From: an uncultured Collinsella sp.
Lineage (GTDB): Bacteria; Actinomycetota; Coriobacteriia; Coriobacteriales; Coriobacteriaceae
Length of the DNA stretch: 64,000 bases
NCBI GenBank assembly: GCA_900540895.1
Contig: UQHV01000008.1
Location: forward strand, 20,245-84,244
Direction of reading: 5' to 3'
The translations under genes were made by a program, and so were the position numbers. How positions within the stretch are numbered: the first letter of the stretch is position 1; the number at the start of each line of letters is the position of its first letter. Shown here one piece after another: positions 34,594 through 43,203 of this stretch. The notes under the pieces are model-generated. The model saw only the letters and a program-made list of their open reading frames with translations, searched no databases and was not told the origin of the DNA.

Positions 34594-35784
34594 ATGGCCA
34601 AAGAGAAGTTTGAGCGCACTAAGCCGCATGTTAACATCGGCACCATTGGTCACGTCGACCACGGCAAGACCACGCTGACCGCTGCCATCACCAAGGTTCT
34701 CTCCGAGACCGAGGGCTGCAAGGCTGACTTCACTGCGTTCGAGAACATCGACAAGGCTCCCGAGGAGCGCGAGCGCGGCATTACGATTTCCGTCTCCCAC
34801 GTTGAGTACGAGACCGCTGCCCGTCACTACGCTCACGTTGACTGCCCGGGCCACGCTGACTACATCAAGAACATGATCACCGGCGCTGCTCAGATGGACG
34901 GCGCTATCCTGGTCATCGCTGCTACCGACGGCCCCATGGCTCAGACCCGCGAGCACATCCTGCTCGCCCGTCAGGTCGGCGTTCCCTACATCGTCGTCTT
35001 CCTGAACAAGTGCGACATGGTCGACGATGACGAGCTCATCGACCTCGTCGAGATGGAGACCCGTGAGCTCCTCTCCGAGTACGATTTCCCCGGCGACGAC
35101 ATCCCCGTCATCCGTGGCTCCGCTCTGGGCGCTCTCGAGGGCGACGCCAAGTGGATGGACGCCATTCGCGAGCTCATGAAGGCCGTCGACGAGTACATCC
35201 CGACGCCTGCTCGTAACAACGACCTCCCGTTCCTGATGGCCGTTGAGGACGTTATGACCATCTCCGGCCGTGGTACCGTTGCTACTGGCCGTGTCGAGCG
35301 CGGTGAGCTCAAGCTCAACGAGCCCGTCGAGATCGTCGGCATCAAGGATACCCAGAACACCGTCGTTACCGGTATCGAGATGTTCCGTAAGTCCATGGAC
35401 TTCTGCGAGGCTGGCGACAACGTCGGTCTGCTGCTCCGCGGCATCAAGCGCGAGGACATCGAGCGCGGCCAGGTTCTCTGCAAGCCCGGTTCGGTTACCC
35501 CGCACACCAAGTTCACCGGCGAGATCTACGTTCTGACCAAGGAGGAGGGCGGCCGTCACACCCCGTTCTTCGATGGTTATCGTCCTCAGTTCTACTTCCG
35601 TACCACCGACGTTACCGGTACGGTCAAGCTCCCCGAGGGCACCGAGATGGCTATGCCTGGTGACCACATCACCATCGAGGGCGACCTCATCCACCCGATC
35701 GCCATGGAGGAGGGCCTGCGCTTCGCTATCCGCGAGGGTGGCCACACCGTCGGTTCGGGCATCGTCTCCACGATCATTGAGTAA
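34594..35784 (+). CDS. tuf: Elongation factor Tu
   Basis: GTPase that brings aminoacyl-tRNA to the ribosome; 396 residues, normal length. G motifs: [14 protein letters not shown] (P-loop), [20 protein letters not shown], and NKCDMVDD. Domains 2 and 3 follow, with [13 protein letters not shown] and [21 protein letters not shown]. Preceded by AGAGGAGGG. It lies in one unit behind three tRNAs under the promoter at 34158, not in an str operon with fusA, and ends at the terminator at 35813. A leader hairpin, GTGGCTTCTCAA/TTGAGAGGCCAC (34509-34539), sits before it. Confidence 0.98.
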   Translation: MAKEKFERTKPHVNIGTIGHVDHGKTTLTAAITKVLSETEGCKADFTAFENIDKAPEERERGITISVSHVEYETAARHYAHVDCPGHADYIKNMITGAAQMDGAILVIAATDGPMAQTREHILLARQVGVPYIVVFLNKCDMVDDDELIDLVEMETRELLSEYDFPGDDIPVIRGSALGALEGDAKWMDAIRELMKAVDEYIPTPARNNDLPFLMAVEDVMTISGRGTVATGRVERGELKLNEPVEIVGIKDTQNTVVTGIEMFRKSMDFCEAGDNVGLLLRGIKREDIERGQVLCKPGSVTPHTKFTGEIYVLTKEEGGRHTPFFDGYRPQFYFRTTDVTGTVKLPEGTEMAMPGDHITIEGDLIHPIAMEEGLRFAIREGGHTVGSGIVSTIIE

Positions 35785-35812
35785 ATTAGCTCTTTGATAT
35801 AGCTGACTTAGA

Positions 35813-35846
35813 GAACCCGGCACTTATATGGGTGCCGGGTTCTTTT
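35813..35846 (+). terminator. Terminator of tuf
   Basis: GAACCCGGCAC and GTGCCGGGTTC form a perfect stem, followed by TTTTC. Confidence 0.9.
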
Positions 35847-35988
35847 CTGCAATGGATATTGAGCCGTTGCTGGTGTCGAGAGGATCGATAATGGTCCTGG
35901 ATGCACCGTCGATTAGTTCTCGATGGCTTCATTGATGTGTTCCAAATATGAATGGATCCACCGAGAACCAATTGACTCGAGGTTTTCA

Positions 35989-36018
35989 TTGACAGCACTT
36001 ACATAGAGCTGATAAAGT
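35989..36018 (+). promoter_or_regulatory. Probable sigma-A promoter of rpmG-trnW-secE-nusG
   Basis: TTGACA (35989-35994), an 18-base spacer and TAAAGT (36013-36018); GATAAA two bases earlier is an alternative -10. Confidence 0.6.
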
Positions 36019-36063
36019 ACCATCTCGTGCCCGTACGGGGCGGATATGAAAGGTTCAGGATAC

Positions 36064-36213
36064 ATGCGTACTCTAGTTACTCTTGCGTGCACTGAGTGCA
36101 AGCGCCGCAACTATACGACCACCAAGAACAAGGCGAACATGCCTGATCGTATGGAGATCAAGAAGTATTGCCCCTGGTGCCGTCATCACACGCTGCACAA
36201 AGAGACTCGCTAG
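36064..36213 (+). CDS. rpmG: 50S ribosomal protein L33
   Basis: Small 49-residue ribosomal protein. The translation starts [19 protein letters not shown] and ends [17 protein letters not shown], with two CxxC pairs (CTEC and CPWC), so it is the zinc-binding form of L33. GAAAGG lies 8 bases before the ATG. The rpmG-trnW-secE-nusG order is standard for Gram-positive bacteria. Confidence 0.95.
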   Translation: MRTLVTLACTECKRRNYTTTKNKANMPDRMEIKKYCPWCRHHTLHKETR

Positions 36214-36226
36214 TCTCTAGTCACAT

Positions 36227-36302
36227 ACGCCAGTAGTTCAATTGGTAGAGCATCGGTCTCCAAAACCGAGTGTTGAGGGTTCGAGTCCTTCCTGGCGTGC
36301 CA
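36227..36302 (+). tRNA. tRNA-Trp (CCA)
   Basis: Acceptor ACGCCAG pairs with CTGGCGT. The anticodon loop CTCCAAA carries CCA, and the 3' CCA is encoded. Confidence 0.95.
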
Positions 36303-36311
36303 GTCATTATT

Positions 36312-36343
36312 CCGTAAGCTCCCAATTGGGGGCTTACGGTTTA
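36312..36343 (+). terminator. Hairpin between tRNA-Trp and secE
   Basis: CCGTAAGC(TCCC) pairs with (GGG)GGCTTACGG, followed by TTTAC. It is probably a partial terminator or processing hairpin, since secE has no other obvious promoter. Confidence 0.55.
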
Positions 36344-36378
36344 CTCATGTATAAGCGCATTGCGCGGAGGTAACCCAA

Positions 36379-36717
36379 ATGGCCAACAAGAAGAACAAGA
36401 AGAAGGCTCAGCAGCCGGCACCTGCCAACAACGCTGCCGCCAACTCCAAGGTTGAGGCCAAGAAGGCCGTTGCCAAGAAGAACGAGAAGGCTGCGAAGTC
36501 CAAGAAGAACGAGAAGCCTGGTTTCTTCGCCCGCACCAAGAAGTATTTCGCTTCGGTCAAGTCCGAGATGAAGCGTGTCACGTGGCCCGATAAGAAGGAG
36601 CTCGTGAACTACTCGGTCGTCGTTTGCGCTTCTCTGATCGTCGTCGGCGTCGTCATCGCTCTGCTCGATGTTGGCTTTGGCGAGGCTCTTGCTCTGTTCT
36701 CTGGATTGAGGGGCTAA
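36379..36717 (+). CDS. secE: Preprotein translocase subunit SecE
   Basis: Single-span clamp of the SecYEG channel; 112 residues. About 50 N-terminal residues are Lys/Ala-rich and probably flexible. The conserved SecE core follows (FASVKSEMKRVTWPDKKEL), then one membrane helix (residues about 78-98, SVVVCASLIVVGVVIALLD). CGGAGG precedes the ATG. It ends 3 bases before nusG, as usual. Confidence 0.94.
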   Translation: MANKKNKKKAQQPAPANNAAANSKVEAKKAVAKKNEKAAKSKKNEKPGFFARTKKYFASVKSEMKRVTWPDKKELVNYSVVVCASLIVVGVVIALLDVGFGEALALFSGLRG

Positions 36718-36720
36718 ACC

Positions 36721-37257
36721 ATGTCTAAGCGTTGGTACGTCGTTCACACTTACTCTGGATACGAGAACCGCGTTAAGTCCGATCTCGAGCATCGCATCGA
36801 GACTATGGGCATGCAGGACCGTATCTTTGATATCGAGATTCCTATGGAGCGCGTCACCGAGATTAAAGAGGGTGGCAAGCGTGAGACCAAGGATTCCAAG
36901 ATCTTCCCGGGTTATGTCCTGGTCCGCATGGAGATGGATGACGATGCATGGACGTGTGTTCGCAACACGCCCGGCGTCACCGGTTTCCTGGGCGGCAACG
37001 GCAAGCCCGCTCCGCTTTCCCGCGACGAGTACAATAAGATGACTCGTCGTCCCGGTAAGGGCGATTCGCCCAAGCGCACCTCGGTTGATATTGAGGTCGG
37101 CACGTCCGTCCGCGTCACCGATGGCCCGCTTACCGACTTTGATGGCAAGGTCTCCGAGGTTAACACCGAGGCTGGCAAGCTCAAGGTCACGCTGATGATC
37201 TTTGGCCGCGAGACGCCGGTTGAGCTCGACTTTAACCAGGTCGCTGTCATCGCTTAA
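36721..37257 (+). CDS. nusG: Transcription termination/antitermination protein NusG
   Basis: 178-residue RNA-polymerase-binding factor. The NGN domain begins [19 protein letters not shown] and continues through [16 protein letters not shown] to [12 protein letters not shown]. The C-terminal KOW domain includes [19 protein letters not shown]. It directly follows secE and precedes rplK, the standard order. Confidence 0.96.
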   Translation: MSKRWYVVHTYSGYENRVKSDLEHRIETMGMQDRIFDIEIPMERVTEIKEGGKRETKDSKIFPGYVLVRMEMDDDAWTCVRNTPGVTGFLGGNGKPAPLSRDEYNKMTRRPGKGDSPKRTSVDIEVGTSVRVTDGPLTDFDGKVSEVNTEAGKLKVTLMIFGRETPVELDFNQVAVIA

Positions 37258-37377
37258 GTTTTCGTCCGTTCGCGCGAGCGTGCTTCTTCTGTGACTGCTC
37301 ATCTCAGGAGTGCTTCTAACACGTGCGTGCTTACGATATAGCAAGTACTTCACACTCGTGATTCGAAAGGAATGACC

Positions 37378-37806
37378 ATGGCTGAGAAGAAGGTTGCCAA
37401 CGTCATTAAGCTCCAGATTCCTGCTGGTGCAGCTAACCCCGCTCCTCCCGTCGGCCCCGCCCTGGGTGCTGCTGGCGTGAACATCATGCAGTTCTGCCAG
37501 GCCTTTAACGCCGAGACGCAGGACAAGAAGGGCGACATTATCCCCGTTGAGATCTCTGTCTACGAGGACAAGTCCTTCTCCTTCATCACCAAGACCCCGC
37601 CGGCGGCTCACCTCATCAAGAAGGAGCTGAACCTCAAGTCTGGTTCCGCTAAGCCGCAGGCCGACAAGGTTGGTCAGCTCTCCCAGGAGCAGCTCACCAA
37701 GATCGCCGAGATCAAGATGCCGGACCTCAATGCCAACGACATTGACGCCGCCAAGAAGATCATCGCCGGTACCGCCCGCTCCATGGGCGTCACCATCGCT
37801 GAGTAG
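37378..37806 (+). CDS. rplK: 50S ribosomal protein L11
   Basis: 142-residue ribosomal stalk-base protein. It begins [17 protein letters not shown] and has [20 protein letters not shown], both diagnostic. The C-terminal rRNA-binding domain includes [13 protein letters not shown] chose ATG 37378 because AAAGGA is 7 bases upstream; the ATG two codons earlier is too close to the ribosome site. A hairpin (CGGGTGC/GCGCCCG, about 37824-37849) lies between it and rplA. Confidence 0.96.
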   Translation: MAEKKVANVIKLQIPAGAANPAPPVGPALGAAGVNIMQFCQAFNAETQDKKGDIIPVEISVYEDKSFSFITKTPPAAHLIKKELNLKSGSAKPQADKVGQLSQEQLTKIAEIKMPDLNANDIDAAKKIIAGTARSMGVTIAE

Positions 37807-37923
37807 CGATTTCTTTAGGTAATGACGGGTGCTCCGATCGGGGCGCCCGTTATATGTGTGCAATAGGGCACACGATACGATGTGGGAGGGCATAAGCCCG
37901 TTTAACCACAGGAGGTAATGCAC

Positions 37924-38631
37924 ATGGCTAAGCATGGTAAGAGCTATAACGCCGCTGCCGAGAAGATCGACCGCGCAGCGCTCTACACCCCCCTTCAGGC
38001 TGCCAAGCTCATCAAGGAGCTCGACACCGCCAAGTTCGACGAGACCGTCGAGGCCCACTTCCGTCTGGGCATCGATACTCGTAAGGCTGACCAGAACATC
38101 CGTGGTTCCATCTCCCTGCCCCACGGCACCGGCAAGACCGTTCGTGTTGCCGTCTTCGCTGAGGGCGAGAAGGCTCGCGAGGCCGAGGCTGCCGGCGCCG
38201 ACATCATCGGTTCCGACGAGCTCGTTGCCCAGATCCAGAAGGGCGAGATCAACTTCGACGCCGCTATCGCTACGCCGAACATGATGGCCAAGGTCGGCCG
38301 CATCGGTAAGATCCTTGGTCCCCGTGGCCTCATGCCGAACCCCAAGCTCGGCACCGTGACCATGGACGTCGCCAAGATGGTCTCCGAGCTCAAGGCCGGT
38401 CGCGTTGAGTATCGCGCCGATCGCTACGGCATCTGCCACGTGCCCCTGGGCAAGAAGTCTTTCTCTGAGCAGCAGCTCGTCGAGAACTACGCTGCCCTGT
38501 ACACCGAGATCCTGCGCGTCAAGCCCTCTTCTGCTAAGGGCAAGTACGTCAAGTCCATCTCCGTGTCTTCCACCATGGGCCCTGGCGTCAAGGTCGATCC
38601 CGCTGTCCAGCGCGACTTCCTGGCTGAGTAA
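37924..38631 (+). CDS. rplA: 50S ribosomal protein L1
   Basis: 235-residue stalk protein and, in many bacteria, translational repressor of rplK-rplA. Diagnostic segments: [40 protein letters not shown] and [20 protein letters not shown] lies 7 bases before ATG 37924. A strong terminator follows; rplJ-rplL are not adjacent on the downstream side in this window. Confidence 0.97.
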   Translation: MAKHGKSYNAAAEKIDRAALYTPLQAAKLIKELDTAKFDETVEAHFRLGIDTRKADQNIRGSISLPHGTGKTVRVAVFAEGEKAREAEAAGADIIGSDELVAQIQKGEINFDAAIATPNMMAKVGRIGKILGPRGLMPNPKLGTVTMDVAKMVSELKAGRVEYRADRYGICHVPLGKKSFSEQQLVENYAALYTEILRVKPSSAKGKYVKSISVSSTMGPGVKVDPAVQRDFLAE

Positions 38632-38668
38632 CTAACAGTTACTGCCTGAGCAAAGCAAGCATTGCTAA

Positions 38669-38712
38669 AGAAACCCGGTTCTGCCACACGCAGGGCCGGG
38701 TTTCTTGCTTTT
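38669..38712 (+). terminator. Terminator of the ribosomal unit
   Basis: AAGAAACCCGG and CCGGGTTTCTT form an 11-bp stem, followed by GCTTTT. Confidence 0.88.
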
Positions 38713-38721
38713 GAGTCAACG

Positions 38722-38761
38722 AAACCACCACGAAGGGGACAGGCACCCTTGTGGTGGTTTT
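38722..38761. repeat. REP-like palindrome, AAACCACCAC family (copy 1)
   Basis: AAACCACCACGAAG and CTTGTGGTGGTTT surround GGGGACAGGCACC. Other copies lie at 40430, 42448 and 46238. Confidence 0.85.
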
Positions 38762-38817
38762 ACTTGTGTTGTACTTTAGCGCGATGTAGTACTACCCGAG
38801 GCCGAAGGGAGCCCAAC

Positions 38818-38877
38818 ATGTTTAAGAACACGCAACAGCTCCTAGGCCTAGCGCTACTAGATTGGATAGCGCGCTAG
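38818..38877 (+). CDS. leuL: Leucine-operon leader peptide
   Basis: 19-codon reading frame with GAAGGGA 8 bases before its ATG. It encodes MFKNTQQLLGLALLDWIAR. Five of nine consecutive codons are leucine, four of them the rare CTA. A terminator-like hairpin follows at 38906-38964, and a leuA remnant lies downstream. This is the classical design of ribosome-mediated attenuation: scarce leucyl-tRNA stalls the ribosome and prevents termination. The leader looks intact although the operon is broken. Confidence 0.82.
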   Translation: MFKNTQQLLGLALLDWIAR

Positions 38878-38905
38878 GGTTGTAATCTCGCTATAACGAT
38901 TTATT

Positions 38906-38964
38906 ATACCCGGGTGCGCTATCGTCTGCCGCTTTCAGGCGTGATGAGCGACACGGGTATTTTT
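38906..38964 (+). terminator. Leucine attenuator terminator
   Basis: ATACCCG pairs with CGGGTAT around an inner imperfect stem (ATCGTCTGCC / GGCGTGATGA), followed by TTTTC. It begins 28 bases after the leader stop codon. The alternative stem CTAGCGC/GCGCTAG overlaps the end of the leader frame. Confidence 0.7.
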
Positions 38965-39030
38965 CTATCTCTAGGCCTTCTCTCTCTCCTGAAAGCCATC
39001 TGTCATAAAACGGTCAATCAGGAGGAACAT

Positions 39031-39603
39031 ATAAGCCGCAAAATCACAATCTTTGACGCCACCCTGTGCGACGGTGAGCAGTCGCCGGGCGCCAGCATGA
39101 ATACCGAGGAAAAGCTCTTCATCGCCCGCCAGCTGGTGCGCATGAACGTGGACGTTATCGAGGCGGGCTTTCCCATCTCGAGTCCTGGTGACTTTCGCTC
39201 CGTACAGGAGATTGGCAAGATTGCGGGCGACCGATGCACGGTATGCGGCCTGACGCGCGCTGTCGACAGGGATATCGAAGTGGCTGCAGAGGCGCTCAAA
39301 ACGGCCCAGAGGCCCCGTATCCATACAGGGCTGGGTGTGAGCACCAGTCACCTGCGCGACAAGCTCCATATGACTGAGGAAAGGGCAATTGAGTGAGCGA
39401 TCCATGCCGTCAAACATGCTCGCAAGTTCGTTGACGATGTTGAGTTTTATGCCGAGGATGCCGGCCGCTCCGATCAGGAGTTTCTGGTGCGCATTATCGA
39501 GGCGGCCGTAAAGGCCGGTGCCACGGTCGTGAACATCCCCGATACGATGGGCTACAACATGCCGTGGGACTTTGGCGCCCGCATCCGTGACCTGCGCGGG
39601 CGC
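39031..39603 (+). pseudogene. leuA: 2-isopropylmalate synthase remnant
   Basis: The N-terminal ~190 residues of LeuA are recognisable: [34 protein letters not shown] and [12 protein letters not shown]. There are three lesions. The codon spaced correctly after GGAGGA (39021-39026) is ATA, not ATG. An in-frame TGA lies at 39394-39396, after which the frame continues with clear LeuA sequence. The gene then stops abruptly near 39603 and runs into leuB sequence in another frame. The catalytic C-terminal and regulatory domains are lost, so it is non-functional. Confidence 0.9.
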
Positions 39604-40237
39604 TGCGGGTGCGGCCGGTCAGCGTGCGGTCGACGTGATGGAGTATCGCGAGTACGAGATTGAGCGCATTGCGCGCCAGGCATTTGAGGCGGCGCGCAAA
39701 CGTCGCGGCAAGGTGACGAGCGTTGATAAGCGCAACGTGCTGGAGACGAGCCGCATGTGGCGCGAGATCGTGCATCGCGTGCACGACGAGGAGTACTCCG
39801 ACGTGGAGCTTGAGGACCTGCTCGTCGACAACGCCGCCATGCAGCTCATCAGTCGACCGGCAGACTTTGACGTCGTGGTGACGGAGAACATGTTCGGCGA
39901 CATCCTGTCCGATGAGGCGGCTCAGATTACCGGATCGCTCGGTATGCTTGCCTCTGCCTCGCTGGATGATGGCGTATCGCTGTTTGAGCCGAGCGCTGGC
40001 AGCGCTCCTGACATCGCGGGGCTCGGCGTGGCCAATCCGCTGGCTCAAATCTTGTCGGTGGCGATGCTGCTGACCTACGCGCTCGACATGGGCGAGCAAG
40101 CCGCGTGGATCGAGAGCGCCGTGGCGCGCGTGCTCGACGAGGGCTGGCGCACCCGTGACATCGCCGATGTCAACACCCCGGCAGATAAGATCCTCGGCAC
40201 CACGACGATGGGCGACAAGGTCGTCGCCGCGCTGTAG
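39604..40237 (+). pseudogene. leuB: 3-isopropylmalate dehydrogenase remnant
   Basis: Only the C-terminal ~205 residues of LeuB remain. They include [37 protein letters not shown] and [18 protein letters not shown], with the metal-binding Asp pair. The N-terminal half with the cofactor site is missing. It is joined to the leuA remnant in a different frame, so one deletion removed the rest of leuA, the 5' half of leuB and any genes between them (leuC, leuD in the usual order). No start codon with a ribosome site is seen. Confidence 0.9.
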
Positions 40238-40262
40238 GCGATGCCGATTCAAGCTGTCAAAT

Positions 40263-40399
40263 ATCTCAATCTGTAACATCTAAGGGGCAAAATCGTTCCT
40301 ACCTGTTACAGATTGAGATTTTCGGCTGAGCATCCGTGGTCTGTCTCGATCTGTAACAGCTAACCGATTATTTGGGCCCTACCTGTTACAGATTGAGAC
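40263..40399. repeat. Pair of 57-bp palindromes, 80-bp period
   Basis: Units at 40263-40319 and 40343-40399 belong to the RTCTCRATCTGTAACA family seen at 33561-33777 and have the same 57-base length and 23-base linker. Judged by their centres, the two units face opposite ways. The stretch 40238-40588 has no gene; it holds these units and the next repeat. Confidence 0.88.
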
Positions 40400-40429
40400 A
40401 AACCGTTGGGACAGGTCGGACGAGTCAGC

Positions 40430-40471
40430 AAAACCACCACAAAGGTGCCGGTCCCCTTCGTGGTGGTTTTT
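40430..40471. repeat. REP-like palindrome, AAACCACCAC family (copy 2)
   Basis: AAAACCACCACAAAGG and CCTTCGTGGTGGTTTTT surround TGCCGGTCC. About 20 bases of left flank (GACAGGTCGGACGAGTCAGC) are identical to those of the copy at 42448, so the repeated unit is longer than the palindrome. Confidence 0.85.
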
Positions 40472-40588
40472 AGCGCAACGAGGTGTTCCCAGCCGACCAT
40501 ACGGGCGGCCTTGCGCTCACGCTGCTCGATGACAGCGCATCTTTAGACGCGAAGTGCGGAACCGGGTGCATATACGAGCCGCGTAGCG

Positions 40589-41719
40589 TTACGAATTCAT
40601 GGGAATGACCGTATCGCCAATTTGTACGCTTGCAATCTTGTCTGTGTCACAAACTTGCGAGAACGGCCAGGTCTTGTGGACATCAGTGGTGCCGTTATCC
40701 AGTTTATTTGCGAAATAGCCGCTGTGGCTGGTTGCGTCCTCAACATGACCGTCTTTGAACGTCACGATGAGGGGTATGTTGCCAACGGCATCCATAGACT
40801 CCTCCATGTTTTGAGACATCTTGCCGCTGTTGTTGTCGTGTTCGATGGAACGATCTATGTTGTAGCGGACTGAAACGCCAACGCAGGATACGGTGGCCTC
40901 TTGAATCGTCGCCTCGGTGCCGTTAAAGTTGACCGATTTGGGCGCGGGAATCGTAACGGATGTATCTTCGTAATTCAGCTGGAACTTAAGATCCCATGGG
41001 CCCGTAAGTATTTTCTTATACTCGGGAAGCTCTTTGCCAGCACGTGGCACAACGAGAGAGTTGATATGCGTGCGGACGGTCCTGCCCATAAGGCCGGGTG
41101 ATTCAACGCTGAACTGTGCAAAGTATTGAATGCTGGAGTCATTGGGGTTCTTGTCAATGAGCCATGATTGGCCTTGGCCGCCATGCTCGCCATCAACGTA
41201 TACGTTTCCATCGACACTTCCGGCGATAGTTCCGTTCTCGCCCGGCTCGGAAAGCTTTTTCAGGGCAGCGGGATCGTCGAACGTAAGCGTATAGGCGATG
41301 GTAACCATATCCTTGTCGCCCATGATGGCGTCGGCGGTCACGGTGACTCCGTTGTTGGAGCAGCTGGCACCGACGGGCCGGCCAATACGGTCGATGATCT
41401 CGGTTTGAGAAGCAGGTCCGTCAAAGATGTCGGAAAGCATGTCAGAAGGAAGCGGCAGGACGCCTGTTGCCATAGCCGTGCCAGCGCCTCCAATGACGAT
41501 AGCGAGGACTGCCGTTACAGCGGCAATGCGAGCGACTGTTCTTACGGGATGGCGGGCGATGCGCGGCTTGCGTCGCGTGCCATTAAAGTTGCTTTGAGCG
41601 GTCGCCGCATCGCTCGAGGCGACGGACTGAGCAATCGAGTTTGCCATGTGCTGCTTCGCATTATCGGTAAACGAAATGTGCTCCAGGGCGTGGCGATAGT
41701 CATTCGAATTCGTAGTCAT
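40589..41719 (-). CDS. DUF4179-like membrane protein, putative anti-sigma partner
   Basis: 376 residues. The N-terminal ~60 residues are cytoplasmic (YRHALEHISFTDNAKQHMAN), then one membrane helix (about residues 64-86, IAAVTAVLAIVIGGAGTAMA), then a large extracellular domain of beta-rich sequence like DUF4179 proteins. It overlaps the upstream sigma-factor gene by 20 bases, the usual sign of a sigma/anti-sigma pair. No zinc-binding HxxxCxxC motif is visible in the N-terminus, so this would not be a ZAS-type anti-sigma. The role is inferred from context. Confidence 0.72.
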   Translation of the reverse strand: MTTNSNDYRHALEHISFTDNAKQHMANSIAQSVASSDAATAQSNFNGTRRKPRIARHPVRTVARIAAVTAVLAIVIGGAGTAMATGVLPLPSDMLSDIFDGPASQTEIIDRIGRPVGASCSNNGVTVTADAIMGDKDMVTIAYTLTFDDPAALKKLSEPGENGTIAGSVDGNVYVDGEHGGQGQSWLIDKNPNDSSIQYFAQFSVESPGLMGRTVRTHINSLVVPRAGKELPEYKKILTGPWDLKFQLNYEDTSVTIPAPKSVNFNGTEATIQEATVSCVGVSVRYNIDRSIEHDNNSGKMSQNMEESMDAVGNIPLIVTFKDGHVEDATSHSGYFANKLDNGTTDVHKTWPFSQVCDTDKIASVQIGDTVIPMNS

Positions 41720-42260
41720 TGTGGTCTCCTTTCAAGGAAAGCCGAAGTGACGCACGTCCGCGGCTAAGGTGCTGGGCGGTTGCAGCTGGCGTCGCGTGAA
41801 CGGCGTCTGCGATTTCCCTGATGCTCATGCCTGCGTAGTAGTGCAAAAAGATGGCGATGCGCTGTGCTTGAGGCAGGGCCGTGACAGCGGAAAGAATGGC
41901 GCAGTCGCGTTGCGCGAATTCTTGCTCGGTATGTGTTACGGGTGCGCAGAAATCGGGGAGCGAATCGAGGTCGACAACCGGGTGATTCGCGTGCGTACGG
42001 CCGATATCGCGACATGCGTTCAGTGCGACTCGGATCACCCAAGCACGTTCGTGTTCGAGCGAGTCGAACGGTTGAGTGCGTTGGAGAATCTTGATCAGCG
42101 TGTCCTGGCAGATGTCTTGAGCGTCGTCAGCGGATCCAAGGGCCGAATAGCACAATCGAAGGATGAGGTCGGAATACGTGTCGACCAAGCGCTTTGCTTC
42201 CCGCTCGATCTGATCGGCATCGCATCGGAGCGTGCTATTGCGGTTACGGCGTGCAGGCAT
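41700..42260 (-). CDS. ECF-type RNA polymerase sigma factor
   Basis: 186 residues. Region 2 includes LVDTYSDLILRLCYSALGSADDAQDICQ, with the DDAQD core-binding motif. Region 4 includes LPQAQRIAIFLHYYAGMSIREIADAV and the HTH residues ATPAATAQHLSRGRASLR. GGAGGT lies 6 bases before the chosen ATG (MPARRNRN); the longer upstream frame lacks a ribosome site. Its 3' end overlaps the DUF4179-like gene. The target promoter is unknown; the operon may autoregulate. Confidence 0.9.
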   Translation of the reverse strand: MPARRNRNSTLRCDADQIEREAKRLVDTYSDLILRLCYSALGSADDAQDICQDTLIKILQRTQPFDSLEHERAWVIRVALNACRDIGRTHANHPVVDLDSLPDFCAPVTHTEQEFAQRDCAILSAVTALPQAQRIAIFLHYYAGMSIREIADAVHATPAATAQHLSRGRASLRLSLKGDHNDYEFE

Positions 42261-42447
42261 AGTGTCACCTCCAATTGGTCGTGGTGGATATAGGGAAGGC
42301 GTCTCGCGAGGTCCCTCTACATACAACACGGTCGAGACTGCATAAGTTGACAAAAAAAGACGGCACGTGAGCGCCGTCCTTACAAAACAATGAGTGTTCT
42401 CGTTAATTACACAAGCACCGTGATGGACAGGTCGGACGAGTCAGCAA

Positions 42448-42485
42448 AACCACCATAAAGGTGCCTATCCCCTTCGTGGTGGTTG
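42448..42485. repeat. REP-like palindrome, AAACCACCAC family (copy 3)
   Basis: AAACCACCATAAAGG and CCTTCGTGGTGGTT surround TGCCTATCC. The left flank from 42425 repeats the flank of the copy at 40430. It lies just beyond the 3' end of the phosphoesterase gene. Confidence 0.8.
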
Positions 42486-42492
42486 TTGGCAG

Positions 42493-43203
42493 TTACCAGG
42501 GGGTTCTGGCGGTTGAAGACTCGATTGCTTCGTGGCGTTTGAGCTCGCGGCGCATGGTTTGCGAGTTGAGCCAAGCGGCCTTCCAACCGCGCGTGGGGTA
42601 GCGCGCCTCGTCAATTTCGATCTTGGTATAGCCGCAGGCGTTGACAATCTTCGTTCCGCATGGGTGTTGGCGCTCGCGTTGAAAGTTGGGGCCGTAGCTT
42701 TGGTGCACATGCCCGTGAATCATATAGTCGGGACCCCAAGACTCAAGAGCCGCATTAAAGCACTCGAATCCTCGATGCGGCAGGTCGTCCAGGTCGCCCA
42801 TGCCTGCGACGGATGCATGGGTAAGTAGAATATCGCATCCGTCTACCAGTGCGATTTTTCGCGATAGCTTGCGCATGCGTTTTGCCATCTCGCGCTCGGT
42901 ATACATGTTCGCGCCGTCGCGGTAGCGCATGGAACCGCCCAGACCCGCAATGCGAATACCTCGGTACACATATACGCTGTCCTCAACACAAATGCACCCG
43001 CCCGGTGCATGGCGCGCGTAGCGGTCGTCGTGGTTGCCACGAACGTACACAAGCGGTTTGTTGATGACAGTGACCAAAAACTCAAGATAGTCCGGATCCA
43101 GGTCGCCTGCGGATAGAATCAGGTCAACGTCCTCAAAGCGCTCCTTGCGAAAACATTCCCACAGGCAGCGCTCCTCTACATCGGCAATGGCTAGGATATT
43201 CAT
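42493..43203 (-). CDS. Calcineurin-like metallophosphoesterase
   Basis: 236-residue cytoplasmic phosphoesterase. Visible metal motifs: GDLD (SAGDLDPDYL), GNHDD (VYVRGNHDDRYA), LLTHAS and HGHVHQSYGP. The first motif, normally DxH, reads IADVEE, so the first His ligand is replaced by Glu or is absent. This is unusual and may change metal use. Its ATG overlaps the stop of the upstream ParB-BMP gene by 4 bases (ATGA), so the two are translationally coupled. The substrate is unknown. Confidence 0.85.
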   Translation of the reverse strand: MNILAIADVEERCLWECFRKERFEDVDLILSAGDLDPDYLEFLVTVINKPLVYVRGNHDDRYARHAPGGCICVEDSVYVYRGIRIAGLGGSMRYRDGANMYTEREMAKRMRKLSRKIALVDGCDILLTHASVAGMGDLDDLPHRGFECFNAALESWGPDYMIHGHVHQSYGPNFQRERQHPCGTKIVNACGYTKIEIDEARYPTRGWKAAWLNSQTMRRELKRHEAIESSTARTPW

